Notes: generated by a model not told the origin, from the sequence alone. A stretch of 64,000 bases of DNA from Rhodoferax sp. OV413 (GCF_900104385.1 NZ_FNJA01000003.1:1-64000), one strand, 5' to 3'. Counted from the stretch's first letter, positions 1 through 8,442 are shown. Numbers and translations: made by a program.

Positions 1-303
1 CAGGAACTGTACAAGTCATTGACCTGGGATCGAGGCAAGGAAATGGCAGCACACAAGCGCTTCACGATGGCTACCGACATCCAGGTCTTCTTCTGCGATC
101 CGCAAAGCCCTTGGCAGCGTGGAAGCAATGAGAACACGAACGGGCTGCTCAGACAGTACATGCCGAAGGGCGTCGACATCTCTGGCTACTCACAGCTACA
201 GCTCAACGCGATTGCGAGACAATTGAACCAGAGGCCACGCAAGACGCTTGGCTTCAAGACGCCCGCTGAGATGTTCAGCGAAACTGTTGCATCGACCGGT
301 TGA
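1..303 (+). CDS. IS30-family transposase, C-terminal part (cut by window start)
   Basis: The reading frame is open from the first base and ends with TGA at 301-303. The product carries the C-terminal part of an IS30-type DDE integrase core: TWDRGKE, then FFCDP, then SPWQRGSNENTNGLLR, which holds the last acidic catalytic residue (Glu in SNEN), then a QLNQRPRKTLG motif typical of IS30 ends. The enzyme would cut and join insertion-sequence ends. The N-terminal helix-turn-helix and the first two catalytic aspartates lie outside the window. The right inverted repeat should lie just after the stop, around 285-330, but cannot be defined without the left end. From 304 to 493 I see no gene. Confidence 0.9.
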   Translation, partial: QELYKSLTWDRGKEMAAHKRFTMATDIQVFFCDPQSPWQRGSNENTNGLLRQYMPKGVDISGYSQLQLNAIARQLNQRPRKTLGFKTPAEMFSETVASTG

Positions 304-493
304 ATCCGCCGCCCACACCCGACTTTCACTATGCCCTAAAGCAGATGCTCGACCTGCTAATCGATGGTGCCGCTGCCCAGTTACATATTGCCACTCTACG
401 CTGAATGACTTGAGTTCCATAGCTTCTTGCACTTGCATTCGACGCATTGCCAAGCACCCCAGCACCAACTGAGGTTTGCCCCGACGATTGGAC

Positions 494-964
494 TCAGCGA
501 GGGAAGGGACGAATCGCGATGTCAGGCCCCTGCTGCACGCGCCGCACCATACCCGCAGGATCGAAGTACACCCAGAACCACATGTCCTCCGTGTCTCTCC
601 AGCGGTAGGACCAGATATCGCCGGTCCACGACATCACGCCGTCCACCTTGGCGGGCGGGCCGAAGGCCCACAGGATGTCGGCCCGCGTGGTGCTGCCCGA
701 TAGGTCGACCTTGGCGAACTCGCTGGGTTGCAGCACCTCGCGCGACTGCACGACGCGGCCATTCGCGTCGAGGTCGACCATCACCACCGACTGCCCCATC
801 GGTTGTCGCGAATACTGCAGCCGGTGTATGCCGTTGCGGTCCAGCTCGGCCGTGGGACGGCCCCAGGACGACAGGACTTCATCGCGGCTCATGCCGGGCG
901 TGATGGCGCAGCCGGCCAGGGCGACCAGCAGCGATGAAAAAACAGCTAAAGCGAGACGGCGCAT
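494..964 (-). CDS. Lipoprotein with two BamE/OmlA-like repeats
   Basis: A 156-residue protein starting at the ATG at 964. It begins MRRLALAVF, has a hydrophobic stretch and a lipobox (LAGC), so it should be lipid-anchored. Two similar motifs follow, GMSRDEVLSSWGRPTAE and later TTRADILWAFGPPAKVD, each like the start of a SmpA/BamE fold. A Trp/Tyr-rich segment (SYRWRDTEDMWFWVYF) lies near the end. The frame extends upstream to 1120, but that part lacks signal-peptide character, so the inner start is preferred. It may be an outer-membrane assembly accessory or a periplasmic inhibitor-like protein; the specific role is unknown. It lies 208 bp beyond the haem operon on the same strand and is probably a separate unit. 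Confidence 0.7.
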   Translation of the reverse strand: MRRLALAVFSSLLVALAGCAITPGMSRDEVLSSWGRPTAELDRNGIHRLQYSRQPMGQSVVMVDLDANGRVVQSREVLQPSEFAKVDLSGSTTRADILWAFGPPAKVDGVMSWTGDIWSYRWRDTEDMWFWVYFDPAGMVRRVQQGPDIAIRPFPR

Positions 965-1131
965 TGCAGCAATCCTTGAAGAACGGTGGGGGATATTTCT
1001 GCCTGACCAACCAAGTAGCGCGGGCACGGTTGGAGACTCTACCTTGCGAGAGTAAAGCGCTTGCGAAATAGCCGAATCACCCTGCGTGCCGCTGGGTTGA
1101 GGCAGACCAACGCTGACCACCGCCGCTGGCT

Positions 1132-1181
1132 CACTACATTTTTAATAGCTTCCAGCGCATATTCCACCTTCACTAGCGCGG
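1132..1181 (+). repeat. Palindromic element, intergenic degenerate copy
   Basis: The sequence reads CACTAC, then TTTTTAATAGCTTCCAGCGCA, then CTAGCGCG. It matches the flank-plus-core layout of the other copies of the family in this window (ACTATTTTGATAGCTGC, GCGCAGG, CCTGCGCTAG), with a decayed right core. It sits between the lipoprotein gene and the DUF2325 gene and ends inside the last codons of the latter. Confidence 0.6.
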
Positions 1182-1586
1182 TATTTCGACCTTAACTCCG
1201 TCCATGACGCAGCTTTTGCCGGTGCGCCGGCACTGGTCGTCGTCGCGCCAGTAGTTACCGTGGCTGACGCAGCCGGTCTGGCAGATCACGCGGTCGGCGG
1301 CGTCGGCGTGCGGCGCCAGGTCTTCAGCAGCTTCGGGCTCCAAGCGCGCCAGGCTTTCGCGCAGCCAGGCCAGTAGGGTGTCGCGCAGGATGGCGCGGCC
1401 GCGCAGGCGCACGATTTGGGCTTGCAAGGCGGCGATCTGCTGCGCATGGTCGCTGACCAGCACCGAAACCCGCGCCTGAGCGCCGGCCAGCATGCGCACC
1501 AGCGCCGCGTGTTCGCAGGCCACGTCGGACGGGGCCGGTGCAACCGGCTTGCGTATGAGGTGGATACGGGCTTCCTGGACCAACAT
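1173..1586 (-). CDS. DUF2325 domain protein at the end of the haem operon
   Basis: A 137-residue protein. The ATG at 1586 is preceded by a strong Shine-Dalgarno AAAGGAGAC. A central helical stretch (residues about 35-75, AALVRMLAGAQ to QAQIVRLRGR) looks coiled. The C-terminus carries a cysteine-containing motif, ADRVICQTGCVSHGNYWR followed by CRRTGKSC, typical of DUF2325, a small Rossmann-like domain of unknown function. It starts 13 bp after hmuV and is therefore probably the last gene of the haem-uptake operon. The cysteines could bind metal or sense redox state, but this is inference. An upstream in-frame ATG exists but lies beyond the ribosome site. Confidence 0.75.
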   Translation of the reverse strand: MLVQEARIHLIRKPVAPAPSDVACEHAALVRMLAGAQARVSVLVSDHAQQIAALQAQIVRLRGRAILRDTLLAWLRESLARLEPEAAEDLAPHADAADRVICQTGCVSHGNYWRDDDQCRRTGKSCVMDGVKVEIPR

Positions 1587-1599
1587 CAGCGTCTCCTTT

Positions 1600-2385
1600 T
1601 CAGGCCATGAGTAATTGCAGGCTGCCATCGGCATCGCGCACCGGGTGCACGTCGACCTGCCAGATGCGGCGTACGGTGGCGGCGTCCAGCACCTGGGTTG
1701 GCGGACCGTCGGCCTGGACCCGGCCGTCCTGCAGCAGCAGCACCTGGTCGGCGTAGCGCAGCGCCAGGTTCAGGTCGTGCAGCACGGCCACCACGCCGAC
1801 ACCGTGCGCATGCGCCCAGCTGCGCGCGAGGCGCAGCACCGCGTGCTGGTGGTGCACGTCGAGCGCGGCCGTGGGTTCGTCCAGCAGCAGCCAGCGGCTC
1901 TGGCCAGGCACCGGCTCCCAGATCTGTGCCAGCACGCGGGCCAGCTGGGCGCGGGCCCGTTCGCCGCCGCTCAAGGTGTTGAGCACGCGTTGCGCCAGGG
2001 CCTGCACGCCGGTAGCCTGCATGGCGCGCTGCACGATCTCGGACTCCTGCGGACTGGGCTGCTGGCGGTGTGGGTAGCGGCCCAGCTCGACCACGTCCTG
2101 CACTGTGTAGTCAAAGGCCACCGACAGGTCTTGTGGCAGCAAGGCGCGGCGGCGCGCCATCAGCAGCGGCGGGCACGCATCCAAAGCCTGGCCATCGAGC
2201 AGCACCCTGCCTTGGCTGGGCTTGCGCTGGCCGCACAGCAGCGACAGCAAGCTGGACTTGCCCGCGCCGTTCGGCCCGAGGATGGCAGTGAACTGGCCGG
2301 CGGCAAAGCGCGCCGACACCGACTCCAGCAAGGTGGCGCCACCGACGCGGCAGGAGGTGGCCTGGGCTTCAAGATAAGCGCTCAT
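1600..2385 (-). CDS. hmuV: Haem ABC transporter ATP-binding protein HmuV
   Basis: A 261-residue ABC ATPase. Walker A is GPNGAGKS at residues 37-44, the signature is LSGGE near 140, Walker B is WLLLDEPTAALD near 170, and the switch histidine is in VLHDLNLALRYAD. It powers import of haem across the inner membrane together with HmuU. It overlaps hmuU by 4 bp (ATGA), so translation is likely coupled. Length and motifs are normal for the HmuV/FecE group, and the surrounding HmuS, HmuT and TonB receptor support haem over ferric siderophore or cobalamin as substrate. Confidence 0.92.
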   Translation of the reverse strand: MSAYLEAQATSCRVGGATLLESVSARFAAGQFTAILGPNGAGKSSLLSLLCGQRKPSQGRVLLDGQALDACPPLLMARRRALLPQDLSVAFDYTVQDVVELGRYPHRQQPSPQESEIVQRAMQATGVQALAQRVLNTLSGGERARAQLARVLAQIWEPVPGQSRWLLLDEPTAALDVHHQHAVLRLARSWAHAHGVGVVAVLHDLNLALRYADQVLLLQDGRVQADGPPTQVLDAATVRRIWQVDVHPVRDADGSLQLLMA

Positions 2386-3428
2386 ACCCGGCCCTTGAAC
2401 TGGCGCAACAGCAGCAAGAAGAACGGCACACCGACAAAGGCCGTCAGCACGCCCAGCGGCAGTTCGGCCGGCTGCACCACGGTGCGCGCCACGCTGTCGG
2501 CCAGCAGTACCAGGGCCGCGCCCAACATGGCCGAGCCCGGCAGCACGATGCGGTGGTCGGGCCCGGCGACCAGGCGCACGCAGTGCGGCGCCAGCAGGCC
2601 GACGAAGCCGATCATGCCGGTGGTGGCGGTGACCGCGCCGACAGCCAGCGCGGTGATGGCGATGGCGCGGCGCTTGGTGCGCTCCACGTCGACGCCCAGC
2701 AAGGCCGCTTGCGCTTCGCCCAATGCAATGGCATTTAGGGGTCTAGCGCAGGTAATACCTGCGCCAATAGCTATCAAAACAATAGTACACACCAGCAGCA
2801 CCGCACTCCAGCGCGCGCCTCCCAGACTGCCCAGCAGCCAGAACTGGATGCTGCGCAACTGCTCGTCGCTGGCCAGAAAAGTCAGGTAGCCCAGGCCGGC
2901 CCCGGCCAGCGCGTTGATGGCCACGCCGGCCAGCAGCATCAGGCCGACGCGGGTGCCACCCTCGGACTGGGCCAGCAGGTAGATCAACACCGTCACCGCC
3001 AGGCTGCCGGCAAAAGCCATGGCCACCAGGGTCCAGCTGCCCAGGGTGCGCGGCAGGTCCGGGAAGTAGCGGCTGCCGAGCACGATGGTGATGCCAGCGG
3101 CCAGCGCCGCGCCGCTGCTGACGCCGATCAGGCCGGGGTCGGCCAGCGGGTTGCGGAACAGGCCTTGCATCAGCGCGCCGGCCATGCCCAGGCCCGCACC
3201 GGCCGCCAGGCCCAGCAGCAGGCGCGGCAGGCGGATGTTGAGAAACACCAGTTGCTCGGGCGAACCATCGAGCCCGCCGGAGGCCGCTGCCCACAGCGTC
3301 TTCAAAATATCGGCAAGGTCGATCGCATAGGCGCCGCGCGCGCTGGCGTTGAGCAGGCTCAGCAGCACCAGTGCGCCACTGAGCATCAACACCTGCGGCC
3401 CGGCGAGCCGACGGGTAGGTAGGTTCAT
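2382..3428 (-). CDS. hmuU: Haem ABC transporter permease HmuU (FecCD/BtuC family)
   Basis: A 348-residue polytopic inner-membrane protein of the FecCD family. It has an N-terminal helix (LSGALVLLSLLNASARG), the family motif NIRLPRLLLGLAAGAGLGMAG, repeated glycine-rich helices and the C-terminal segment ELPLGVLTAFVGVPFF. It forms the haem channel with HmuV. It overlaps hmuT and hmuV by 4 bp each. A palindromic repeat is embedded in frame at residues about 214-229 and encodes part of a membrane helix (TIVLIAIGAGITCARP). Confidence 0.92.
   Translation of the reverse strand: MNLPTRRLAGPQVLMLSGALVLLSLLNASARGAYAIDLADILKTLWAAASGGLDGSPEQLVFLNIRLPRLLLGLAAGAGLGMAGALMQGLFRNPLADPGLIGVSSGAALAAGITIVLGSRYFPDLPRTLGSWTLVAMAFAGSLAVTVLIYLLAQSEGGTRVGLMLLAGVAINALAGAGLGYLTFLASDEQLRSIQFWLLGSLGGARWSAVLLVCTIVLIAIGAGITCARPLNAIALGEAQAALLGVDVERTKRRAIAITALAVGAVTATTGMIGFVGLLAPHCVRLVAGPDHRIVLPGSAMLGAALVLLADSVARTVVQPAELPLGVLTAFVGVPFFLLLLRQFKGRV
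2742..2788 (-). repeat. Palindromic element inside hmuU
   Basis: The core TAGCGCAGGTAATACCTGCG (2743-2762) is almost self-complementary and is followed by the family flank AATAGCTATCAAAACAATAG. On the coding strand it reads through without a stop and supplies hydrophobic residues LIAIGAGIT to a transmembrane helix. It is one of the best-preserved copies in a gene. Confidence 0.85.
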
Positions 3429-4303
3429 GCGAGCACGATGCGCTGGTGTAGCGCACGCACGGTGGCCGGCATGCGCGGGCCAAAGCCCAGCAGCTCCAGC
3501 GCGTCCAGGTGCACCAAGGCCTTGGTCTTGAATGCCGGGGTCAGCGCCAGCTCGGGGCGGGACCAGAACTTATCGATGCCGCCCTGCGCATCTATGCCCT
3601 GGGTACTGGTCAGGATCAGATCCGGCGCGGCGGCGGCCATGGCTTCGGCGGTCATGGGCCGGTAGCCATTGAAACCAGCCATCACGTTTTGCGCACCGAT
3701 GAAGCGCAGCATGGCGTCAGCCGCGGTCTTCTCACCCGCCACCTGCACGGTGGAGGAGTGCGACAGGATGAACAGCACTTTGGGCTTGCGGCCTTTGAAC
3801 TGTGCAACCAGCTGCTGCGTCGCCGCCCAGTCGGCATCCAGCCTGACCTGCAGCGCGCGCGCCTGGGCTTCGCGGCCGGCGCCGCGGCCCACGGCCTGCA
3901 GCTTGCGCTGCACCTCGGCCCAGCTGTGGTCGGACGCGATCAAATCGACCTTGACGCCGGCGCTGCGCAGCTGGTCCATCACCACCGGCGGGCCGGCCTC
4001 GGTAGTGCCGATCACGGCATCGGGCTTCAGCGCCAGCAGGCCTTCAGCCGACAGGCTGCGCATATAGCCGACCTTGGGCGTGTTCTGCGCGGCCAGCGGG
4101 TACAGGCTGGTGGTGTCGGTGCCGACCAGTTGGGCTTCAGCGCCCAGGGCGTAGACGATTTCGGTAATGGCGCCGCCCACCGTCACCAGGCGCGGCAGCC
4201 TGGCCGTCTGCGCCTGGAGCACAACAGGCGCAAGCGTAGCGCTGGCGGCCCAGCTTAAAACGGCGCGGCGGCGCAGCAGGGGGAGTGTCATGGGCGGGGT
4301 CAT
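3425..4303 (-). CDS. hmuT: Periplasmic haem-binding protein HmuT
   Basis: A 292-residue substrate-binding protein. The N-terminus has LRRRAVLSWAASATLAPVVLQAQ, a secretion signal with a triple arginine (possibly Tat-like). The mature part begins PRLVTVGGAITEIVYALGAEAQLVGTDTT in short succession, the hallmark of BtuF/HmuT class III binding proteins. It should hand haem from the outer-membrane receptor to HmuUV. The stop overlaps the start of hmuU, and a 33-bp gap separates it from the VOC gene upstream. A second ATG five codons in is an equally possible start. Confidence 0.9.
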   Translation of the reverse strand: MTPPMTLPLLRRRAVLSWAASATLAPVVLQAQTARLPRLVTVGGAITEIVYALGAEAQLVGTDTTSLYPLAAQNTPKVGYMRSLSAEGLLALKPDAVIGTTEAGPPVVMDQLRSAGVKVDLIASDHSWAEVQRKLQAVGRGAGREAQARALQVRLDADWAATQQLVAQFKGRKPKVLFILSHSSTVQVAGEKTAADAMLRFIGAQNVMAGFNGYRPMTAEAMAAAAPDLILTSTQGIDAQGGIDKFWSRPELALTPAFKTKALVHLDALELLGFGPRMPATVRALHQRIVLA

Positions 4304-4336
4304 CGGTTGGGAGAGATTCGGAAGGGAGATCGGGGT

Positions 4337-4744
4337 TCATGCGGCCGTGGTCCGCCCTACGGGCACGAAGCCGGGGATGTTCTGCGCAATGCGCCAGCAA
4401 ACGCCGCTGGGGTCGGCAATCGCGAAGTCGCGCATGCCCCAGGGCTGGTCGACCAGCGGGGTGGGTGCACGCACGCCATAGCGGGTCGGCAGGTCCAGCT
4501 GCTGCACGTGGTCGAACCAGGCTTGTGCGTCCTCGACCTGCAGGTGCATCTGCAGGTTCTCGGCCAGGGCGGCCACATAGAAGTCCTGCAGCAAAAAGGC
4601 CGAGCGTCCGCCGAAGTGGAAATAGGCTACGCCGCCGCCCACCGAGGCCATGCTGAAGCCCAGGTCGCGGTAGAACTGCTGCGATACCGCAAAGTCGTGC
4701 GCGGGCACAAAGGCCTTGGTCTCTACCGTCGCCAGATTGCTCAT
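4337..4744 (-). CDS. VOC-superfamily (glyoxalase/bleomycin-resistance fold) protein in haem operon
   Basis: A 135-residue single-domain protein starting at the ATG at 4744, which overlaps the hmuS stop (ATGA). The fold is suggested by AHDFAVSQQFYRDLGF at the N-terminus, FHFGGRSAFLLQDF in the middle and MRDFAIADPSGVCWRIAQN at the end, the usual beta-alpha-beta-beta-beta pattern of vicinal-oxygen-chelate proteins. Its substrate is unknown. Its place between HmuS and HmuT suggests a role in haem handling or protection from haem-derived stress, but that is inference. Confidence 0.8.
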   Translation of the reverse strand: MSNLATVETKAFVPAHDFAVSQQFYRDLGFSMASVGGGVAYFHFGGRSAFLLQDFYVAALAENLQMHLQVEDAQAWFDHVQQLDLPTRYGVRAPTPLVDQPWGMRDFAIADPSGVCWRIAQNIPGFVPVGRTTAA

Positions 4745-5838
4745 GCGGGTACGGCCTCCAGCACCGGCAGTTGGGCCACCAGGTCGCGCCAGCTTTGCAG
4801 CTCGGGCTGGCCGGGCTTGCGCGCGCCAAAGAACATGGCCATCAGCTCGCCCGCCTGGTCGAAGGCTTCGACCGAGGTGACCACGCCGTCGGCCGTGGGC
4901 TTTTCGACCCGCCAGACATGGGAGATAGCGTCTTCGCACAGGTGCAGGTTGAAGCTGGGGTCGATCACGTTCAGCCACTGCACGCCGCGGATGTCCATGG
5001 GCTCGATGCGCTTGACTGGGCCGGTATGGATCTGGATGCAGCCACGGCTGCCGACGAACACCATGATCGGCACGCCATCGAAGGACGCGGAGTGCAGCAC
5101 ATCGCGCAGCGCGCTGGGTGCCAGGCGCTGGGTGAAGCGGCCCTGCATGAGGCGCAGGCTTTGCTGGCGCTCGACCTCGAACTGTTTGAGCAGGCCGAAG
5201 AATTCGTGCGTGTCCCGCATCGCGGCCCAGGCTTGGCCCAGACCATCGGCATTGATCTGTGCATCGGGCAAAGGTGCCACCGGGGCTGGGGCCGGTGTGA
5301 ACACCGCATCGCAGGTCGATGCGGTGAAGCGCTGCACCACGGCCTCAAAGGCCGCGCGGTCGGTCGCGTCGCGCTGGAAGATCTTGTGCACAGCCTTGCC
5401 ATGCGCGTCGAAGAACTGCAGGCTGACGTTCGGCCGGTTCTGCGGGTTGGCGGCCAGCTCGGTGACCGCAAAGCCCGCATGCCACTGGCTGAAGAACAGG
5501 CGCAGATCGATGTCTTCGCCCAGCGCCAGGCCCATGTGGCCGTTCGGCCCCATGGCCGAGAGCTTGCGGTAAACGCCGGTTTTTTCGTGCACCGTGCTTT
5601 CGTTGCGGGTCAGGGCCAGCAGCGGGCCGCAGGGCTCAAGGGCCTGCAGCAAGGCGATCCACGGGCCGGCCAGAGGCACGGCCTTGGGCGGGTAGCTGTG
5701 CTCGCCACAGTGCGCGGCCACGGCCGCGCCTTCACTGCTGCCAATGGACTCGGCCGCATCCTTGGCGCGCTTGCCGCTGGCGCGGGCTGCGGCAAAGGCT
5801 TCGCGCAGCGCGGCGGGTTCCCAGACGCGGTCGCTCAT
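4741..5838 (-). CDS. hmuS: Haem-degrading/haem-trafficking protein HmuS (HemS family)
   Basis: A 365-residue cytoplasmic protein with the two tandem HemS/ChuX-like halves. The first half holds LALTRNESTVHEKTGVYRK and the second holds HSASFDGVPIMVFVGSRGCIQIHTGPV, each matching the family repeat. It should accept imported haem and release or carry iron. The start overlaps the preceding small gene by 4 bp and the stop overlaps the VOC gene. The length is normal for the family (about 340-370). Confidence 0.9.
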   Translation of the reverse strand: MSDRVWEPAALREAFAAARASGKRAKDAAESIGSSEGAAVAAHCGEHSYPPKAVPLAGPWIALLQALEPCGPLLALTRNESTVHEKTGVYRKLSAMGPNGHMGLALGEDIDLRLFFSQWHAGFAVTELAANPQNRPNVSLQFFDAHGKAVHKIFQRDATDRAAFEAVVQRFTASTCDAVFTPAPAPVAPLPDAQINADGLGQAWAAMRDTHEFFGLLKQFEVERQQSLRLMQGRFTQRLAPSALRDVLHSASFDGVPIMVFVGSRGCIQIHTGPVKRIEPMDIRGVQWLNVIDPSFNLHLCEDAISHVWRVEKPTADGVVTSVEAFDQAGELMAMFFGARKPGQPELQSWRDLVAQLPVLEAVPA

Positions 5839-6176
5839 TGCAGCACCTCATGGGTTTTGTGCCACAGGCTGGCATTGGGCGGATCGGAGGGCGGCAGCAT
5901 CTCGGCGGCGCCGTCCAGCCGCAGCTGCTGCAGCCAGCGGGTATGCAGGTTCCAGAGCATGGTTTTGAAGTCGGGCGACAGCATGGGGTGTTGCGACAGG
6001 CTGACCAGTTGCTGGACGATCTTCTGCGCCATCAGCGTGCGGTGGTCATCGCAGCAGCCCTGCACATAGCCGGTCATCAAGGCCAGCGAGCTGGCCAGCA
6101 GCGCCTCGGCGCAGGGCATGGCGTATTCCTCGTCCTGGCAGGCGTCGGTAGCCGGGTCTTGGCGGGGGTGGTTCAT
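5835..6176 (-). CDS. Small conserved protein of haem-uptake operon, unknown function
   Basis: A 113-residue protein without signal peptide or membrane helix. It has an acidic, cysteine-containing N-terminus (TDACQDEEYAMPCAEAL) and a helical body with GCCDDHRTLMAQKIVQQLVSL. I do not recognise a named domain. The ATG at 6176 follows GGAGAGTGTG and is preferred over the GTG one codon earlier. It lies 28 bp after the receptor and overlaps hmuS by 4 bp, so it is certainly co-transcribed with haem genes. The cysteine pair (GCCDDH) could bind metal or haem; this is speculative. Confidence 0.7.
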   Translation of the reverse strand: MNHPRQDPATDACQDEEYAMPCAEALLASSLALMTGYVQGCCDDHRTLMAQKIVQQLVSLSQHPMLSPDFKTMLWNLHTRWLQQLRLDGAAEMLPPSDPPNASLWHKTHEVLQ

Positions 6177-6204
6177 CACACTCTCCTTTGGAAATCGGTT
6201 GGGG

Positions 6205-8442
6205 TTAAAACTCTGCGACCAGCGAAACCTTGAGGCTGCGGCCGGGCTGGCTGAAGGCGTCGATCACCGCCACCTGGGCGGCGGTGGCGCTGCGCACATC
6301 GCTCCAGTTCCAGTACTTCTTGTCGGTCAGGTTGGTTACGGCCACATTCAGGCGCAGGTCTTTCTGGATGCGCCACTGGCCACCAAGGTCCAGCGTGGTG
6401 GCTGCTGGAGTCACAAACAAGGCGGCATTGGTGTCGCCCTGCTTCTTGGCCGCGTGGTGGGCCAGGTCCAGGCGCAAGTCCCAGGCGCCGGTGGCGTACT
6501 GCATGCCCAGGCGCAGCTTGGCGGGGTCGATAGAGTCCAGTGGCTTGCCGGTATCGCTATCTTTGCCGCGCGCCATGCCGTAGGTGAAGGGCGTGGTCAG
6601 CTGCCCGCCGGCCACGCGGCCCCAGTCCCAGTTGCCCTTGACTTCAAAACCGCTGATGCGCGCGTTGCCGACGTTGATCGACTGGAACACGGTGGGGTTG
6701 GCGGCGGTGCCGGCACCGCCGACCTGGACCGAGTCTTCGATCAGATCCTTGAAGCGGCCGGTGAAGGCGGCCACATCCAGGGTGAGCGCATCGACGCGGC
6801 CGCGGGTGCCGATCTCGAAGTTCTGGCTTTTCTCGGGCTTGAGATTCGGGTTGGGAATGGTCTTGTAGAACTGGGTGACGTTCTCGAAGAAGGCGTTCAC
6901 CTGGCCGGCATTCGGCGCCCGGAAGCCCGAGGCGATATTGCCGAACACGCTCCATTGCGGACTGGTGCGGTACAACAGGCCCAGCTTGGGCGACACGGCC
7001 GAGTCCGACATGGACACCGCCGTGCCGCTGAAGCCGTCCTGGCTGGCATCGATGCTGAAGCGGTCCAGGCGCACACCGGGGGTGATGCTCCAGTTGCCGT
7101 GCATCACCTCGTCTTGCAGGTACAGCGCGGCACTGCTCTCCACCGTGTCCGGGAAGCGCTTGAGCGGGAAGGTCTCGCCCGCGGGCGGCGTCACGCCGGT
7201 TTGCAGGGTTTTCACCGTGGAGCGCACATAGTCCACGCCGTAGGTGAGCTTGTGCGCGGTGTCCGAGCCCAGGCGCAAGGTCTTGTTGGCCTGCAGACCG
7301 AGCTGCCAGGTGTTCTCGTCGTAACTGGTGTCGCGCGCCCGGTCAGCCGCGGTGTTGCGGTCTTCGGTGGCGGCTTCGCGGGAGGCAGCAGCCTGGTAGC
7401 TGAGCACGGTTTGCAGGCTGTCGGCCCAGGCCGCGCCCAGCTGGTAGCGCGCGTCCCAGGTCAGGCGGTCGCGCTGCATATCGGTGTTGGCGGTGGAGGC
7501 CAGTACCGAGGTCGACGCGGTAGCAGCGGCGGCCACGGCCGACAGCAGGTTGTAGTCGGCCTTCTTTTCGACGTGTTCGAAAGTCAGCACATGCTTCTGG
7601 TCGGCATTCGGGCGCAACACCAGCTTGCCCAGCAGCGAGTTGCCGTGGTCGGTCTCGGGATTCGGCTTGGTGCGGTTCAGGTTGGGGGCATCGTTGGTCC
7701 CCATGTTCTTCAAACCGTCGGAACGGCTGGCGTTCACGCCGATCAGCCATTCGGCCACCTCATTGGCACGGCCGGCCAGGGTGGCGCCCAGGCCCACGCC
7801 GTTGTCGTCACTGCTGGCCGAGGCACTGACCCGGCCGCCAAAGGTCTTGCTGGCCGTCAAGAAGTCCGACGGTTCATAGGTGATGAAGTTGACCAGGCCG
7901 GCCACGCCGTCCGAGCCGTACAGCACCGAGGCCGGGCCGCGCACCACCTCCACCCGCTTGACCAGGCCGATATCGAAGTAGTCGCGGCCAAAGGCGTTGG
8001 CGCTGAAGACATAGCTGCGCGGCATGCGGATGCCGTCGGTGAGCAGCAACACGCGGTTGCCATCCAGGCCGCGGATGTTGAAGCCCGCATTGCCGTCGCG
8101 CCCGGTATTGCCCGACGCCATGCCGAAGCGCGCCGGCGCCCGCTTGACCGACACGTTCGGCAGGTCTTTGGCCAGGTCGCGGATGTCGTGGATTTGCTGG
8201 CTCTCGATATCCTGGCTGCGGATCACATCGATGCTCATCGGCAGCTCGTCAGGGTCTTGCTCGGAGCGCGAGCCGCTGACCACCACCTCGCGCAGGCTGC
8301 CGACGGCAGCCACCTGGACAGTTTGGGCCTGTACCGACAAGACCGAGCCGAAAGCCAGGCCGATCAGCCAGGTGAGTTCGCGTACAGCGAAAAACGAAGG
8401 GGAACAAGAAGAGGAAGGGAGCGCCACAGTGGAACCTGACAA
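6205..8442 (-). CDS. TonB-dependent haem/haemoprotein receptor
   Basis: A 745-residue outer-membrane receptor. A hydrophobic leader ends SVLSVQAQ. A plug domain follows with SGSRSEQDPDELPMSIDV (TonB-box region) and FNIRGLDGNRVLLLTDGIR, then a long beta barrel ending in VSLVAEF with terminal Phe. The haem-receptor markers FRAP and NPNL are both present, but the histidine usually found between them is absent; a Tyr (FYKTIP) sits there instead. The longest frame begins with TTG at 8442; a GTG five codons later is another candidate, so the start is uncertain. It is the first gene of the haem operon behind a Fur-overlapped promoter. Confidence 0.9.
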   Translation of the reverse strand: MSGSTVALPSSSCSPSFFAVRELTWLIGLAFGSVLSVQAQTVQVAAVGSLREVVVSGSRSEQDPDELPMSIDVIRSQDIESQQIHDIRDLAKDLPNVSVKRAPARFGMASGNTGRDGNAGFNIRGLDGNRVLLLTDGIRMPRSYVFSANAFGRDYFDIGLVKRVEVVRGPASVLYGSDGVAGLVNFITYEPSDFLTASKTFGGRVSASASSDDNGVGLGATLAGRANEVAEWLIGVNASRSDGLKNMGTNDAPNLNRTKPNPETDHGNSLLGKLVLRPNADQKHVLTFEHVEKKADYNLLSAVAAAATASTSVLASTANTDMQRDRLTWDARYQLGAAWADSLQTVLSYQAAASREAATEDRNTAADRARDTSYDENTWQLGLQANKTLRLGSDTAHKLTYGVDYVRSTVKTLQTGVTPPAGETFPLKRFPDTVESSAALYLQDEVMHGNWSITPGVRLDRFSIDASQDGFSGTAVSMSDSAVSPKLGLLYRTSPQWSVFGNIASGFRAPNAGQVNAFFENVTQFYKTIPNPNLKPEKSQNFEIGTRGRVDALTLDVAAFTGRFKDLIEDSVQVGGAGTAANPTVFQSINVGNARISGFEVKGNWDWGRVAGGQLTTPFTYGMARGKDSDTGKPLDSIDPAKLRLGMQYATGAWDLRLDLAHHAAKKQGDTNAALFVTPAATTLDLGGQWRIQKDLRLNVAVTNLTDKKYWNWSDVRSATAAQVAVIDAFSQPGRSLKVSLVAEF

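Noticed and set aside
405-440. Possible further palindromic element (TTCCATAGCTTCTTGCAC)
   Set aside because: Only a short flank-like match; no recognisable core, so it is not counted.
6118-8439. Long open frame antisense to the haem receptor
   Set aside because: It has no family similarity and is rich in Gly/His/Gln as expected for the complement of a high-GC gene; the opposite strand encodes a clear TonB receptor.
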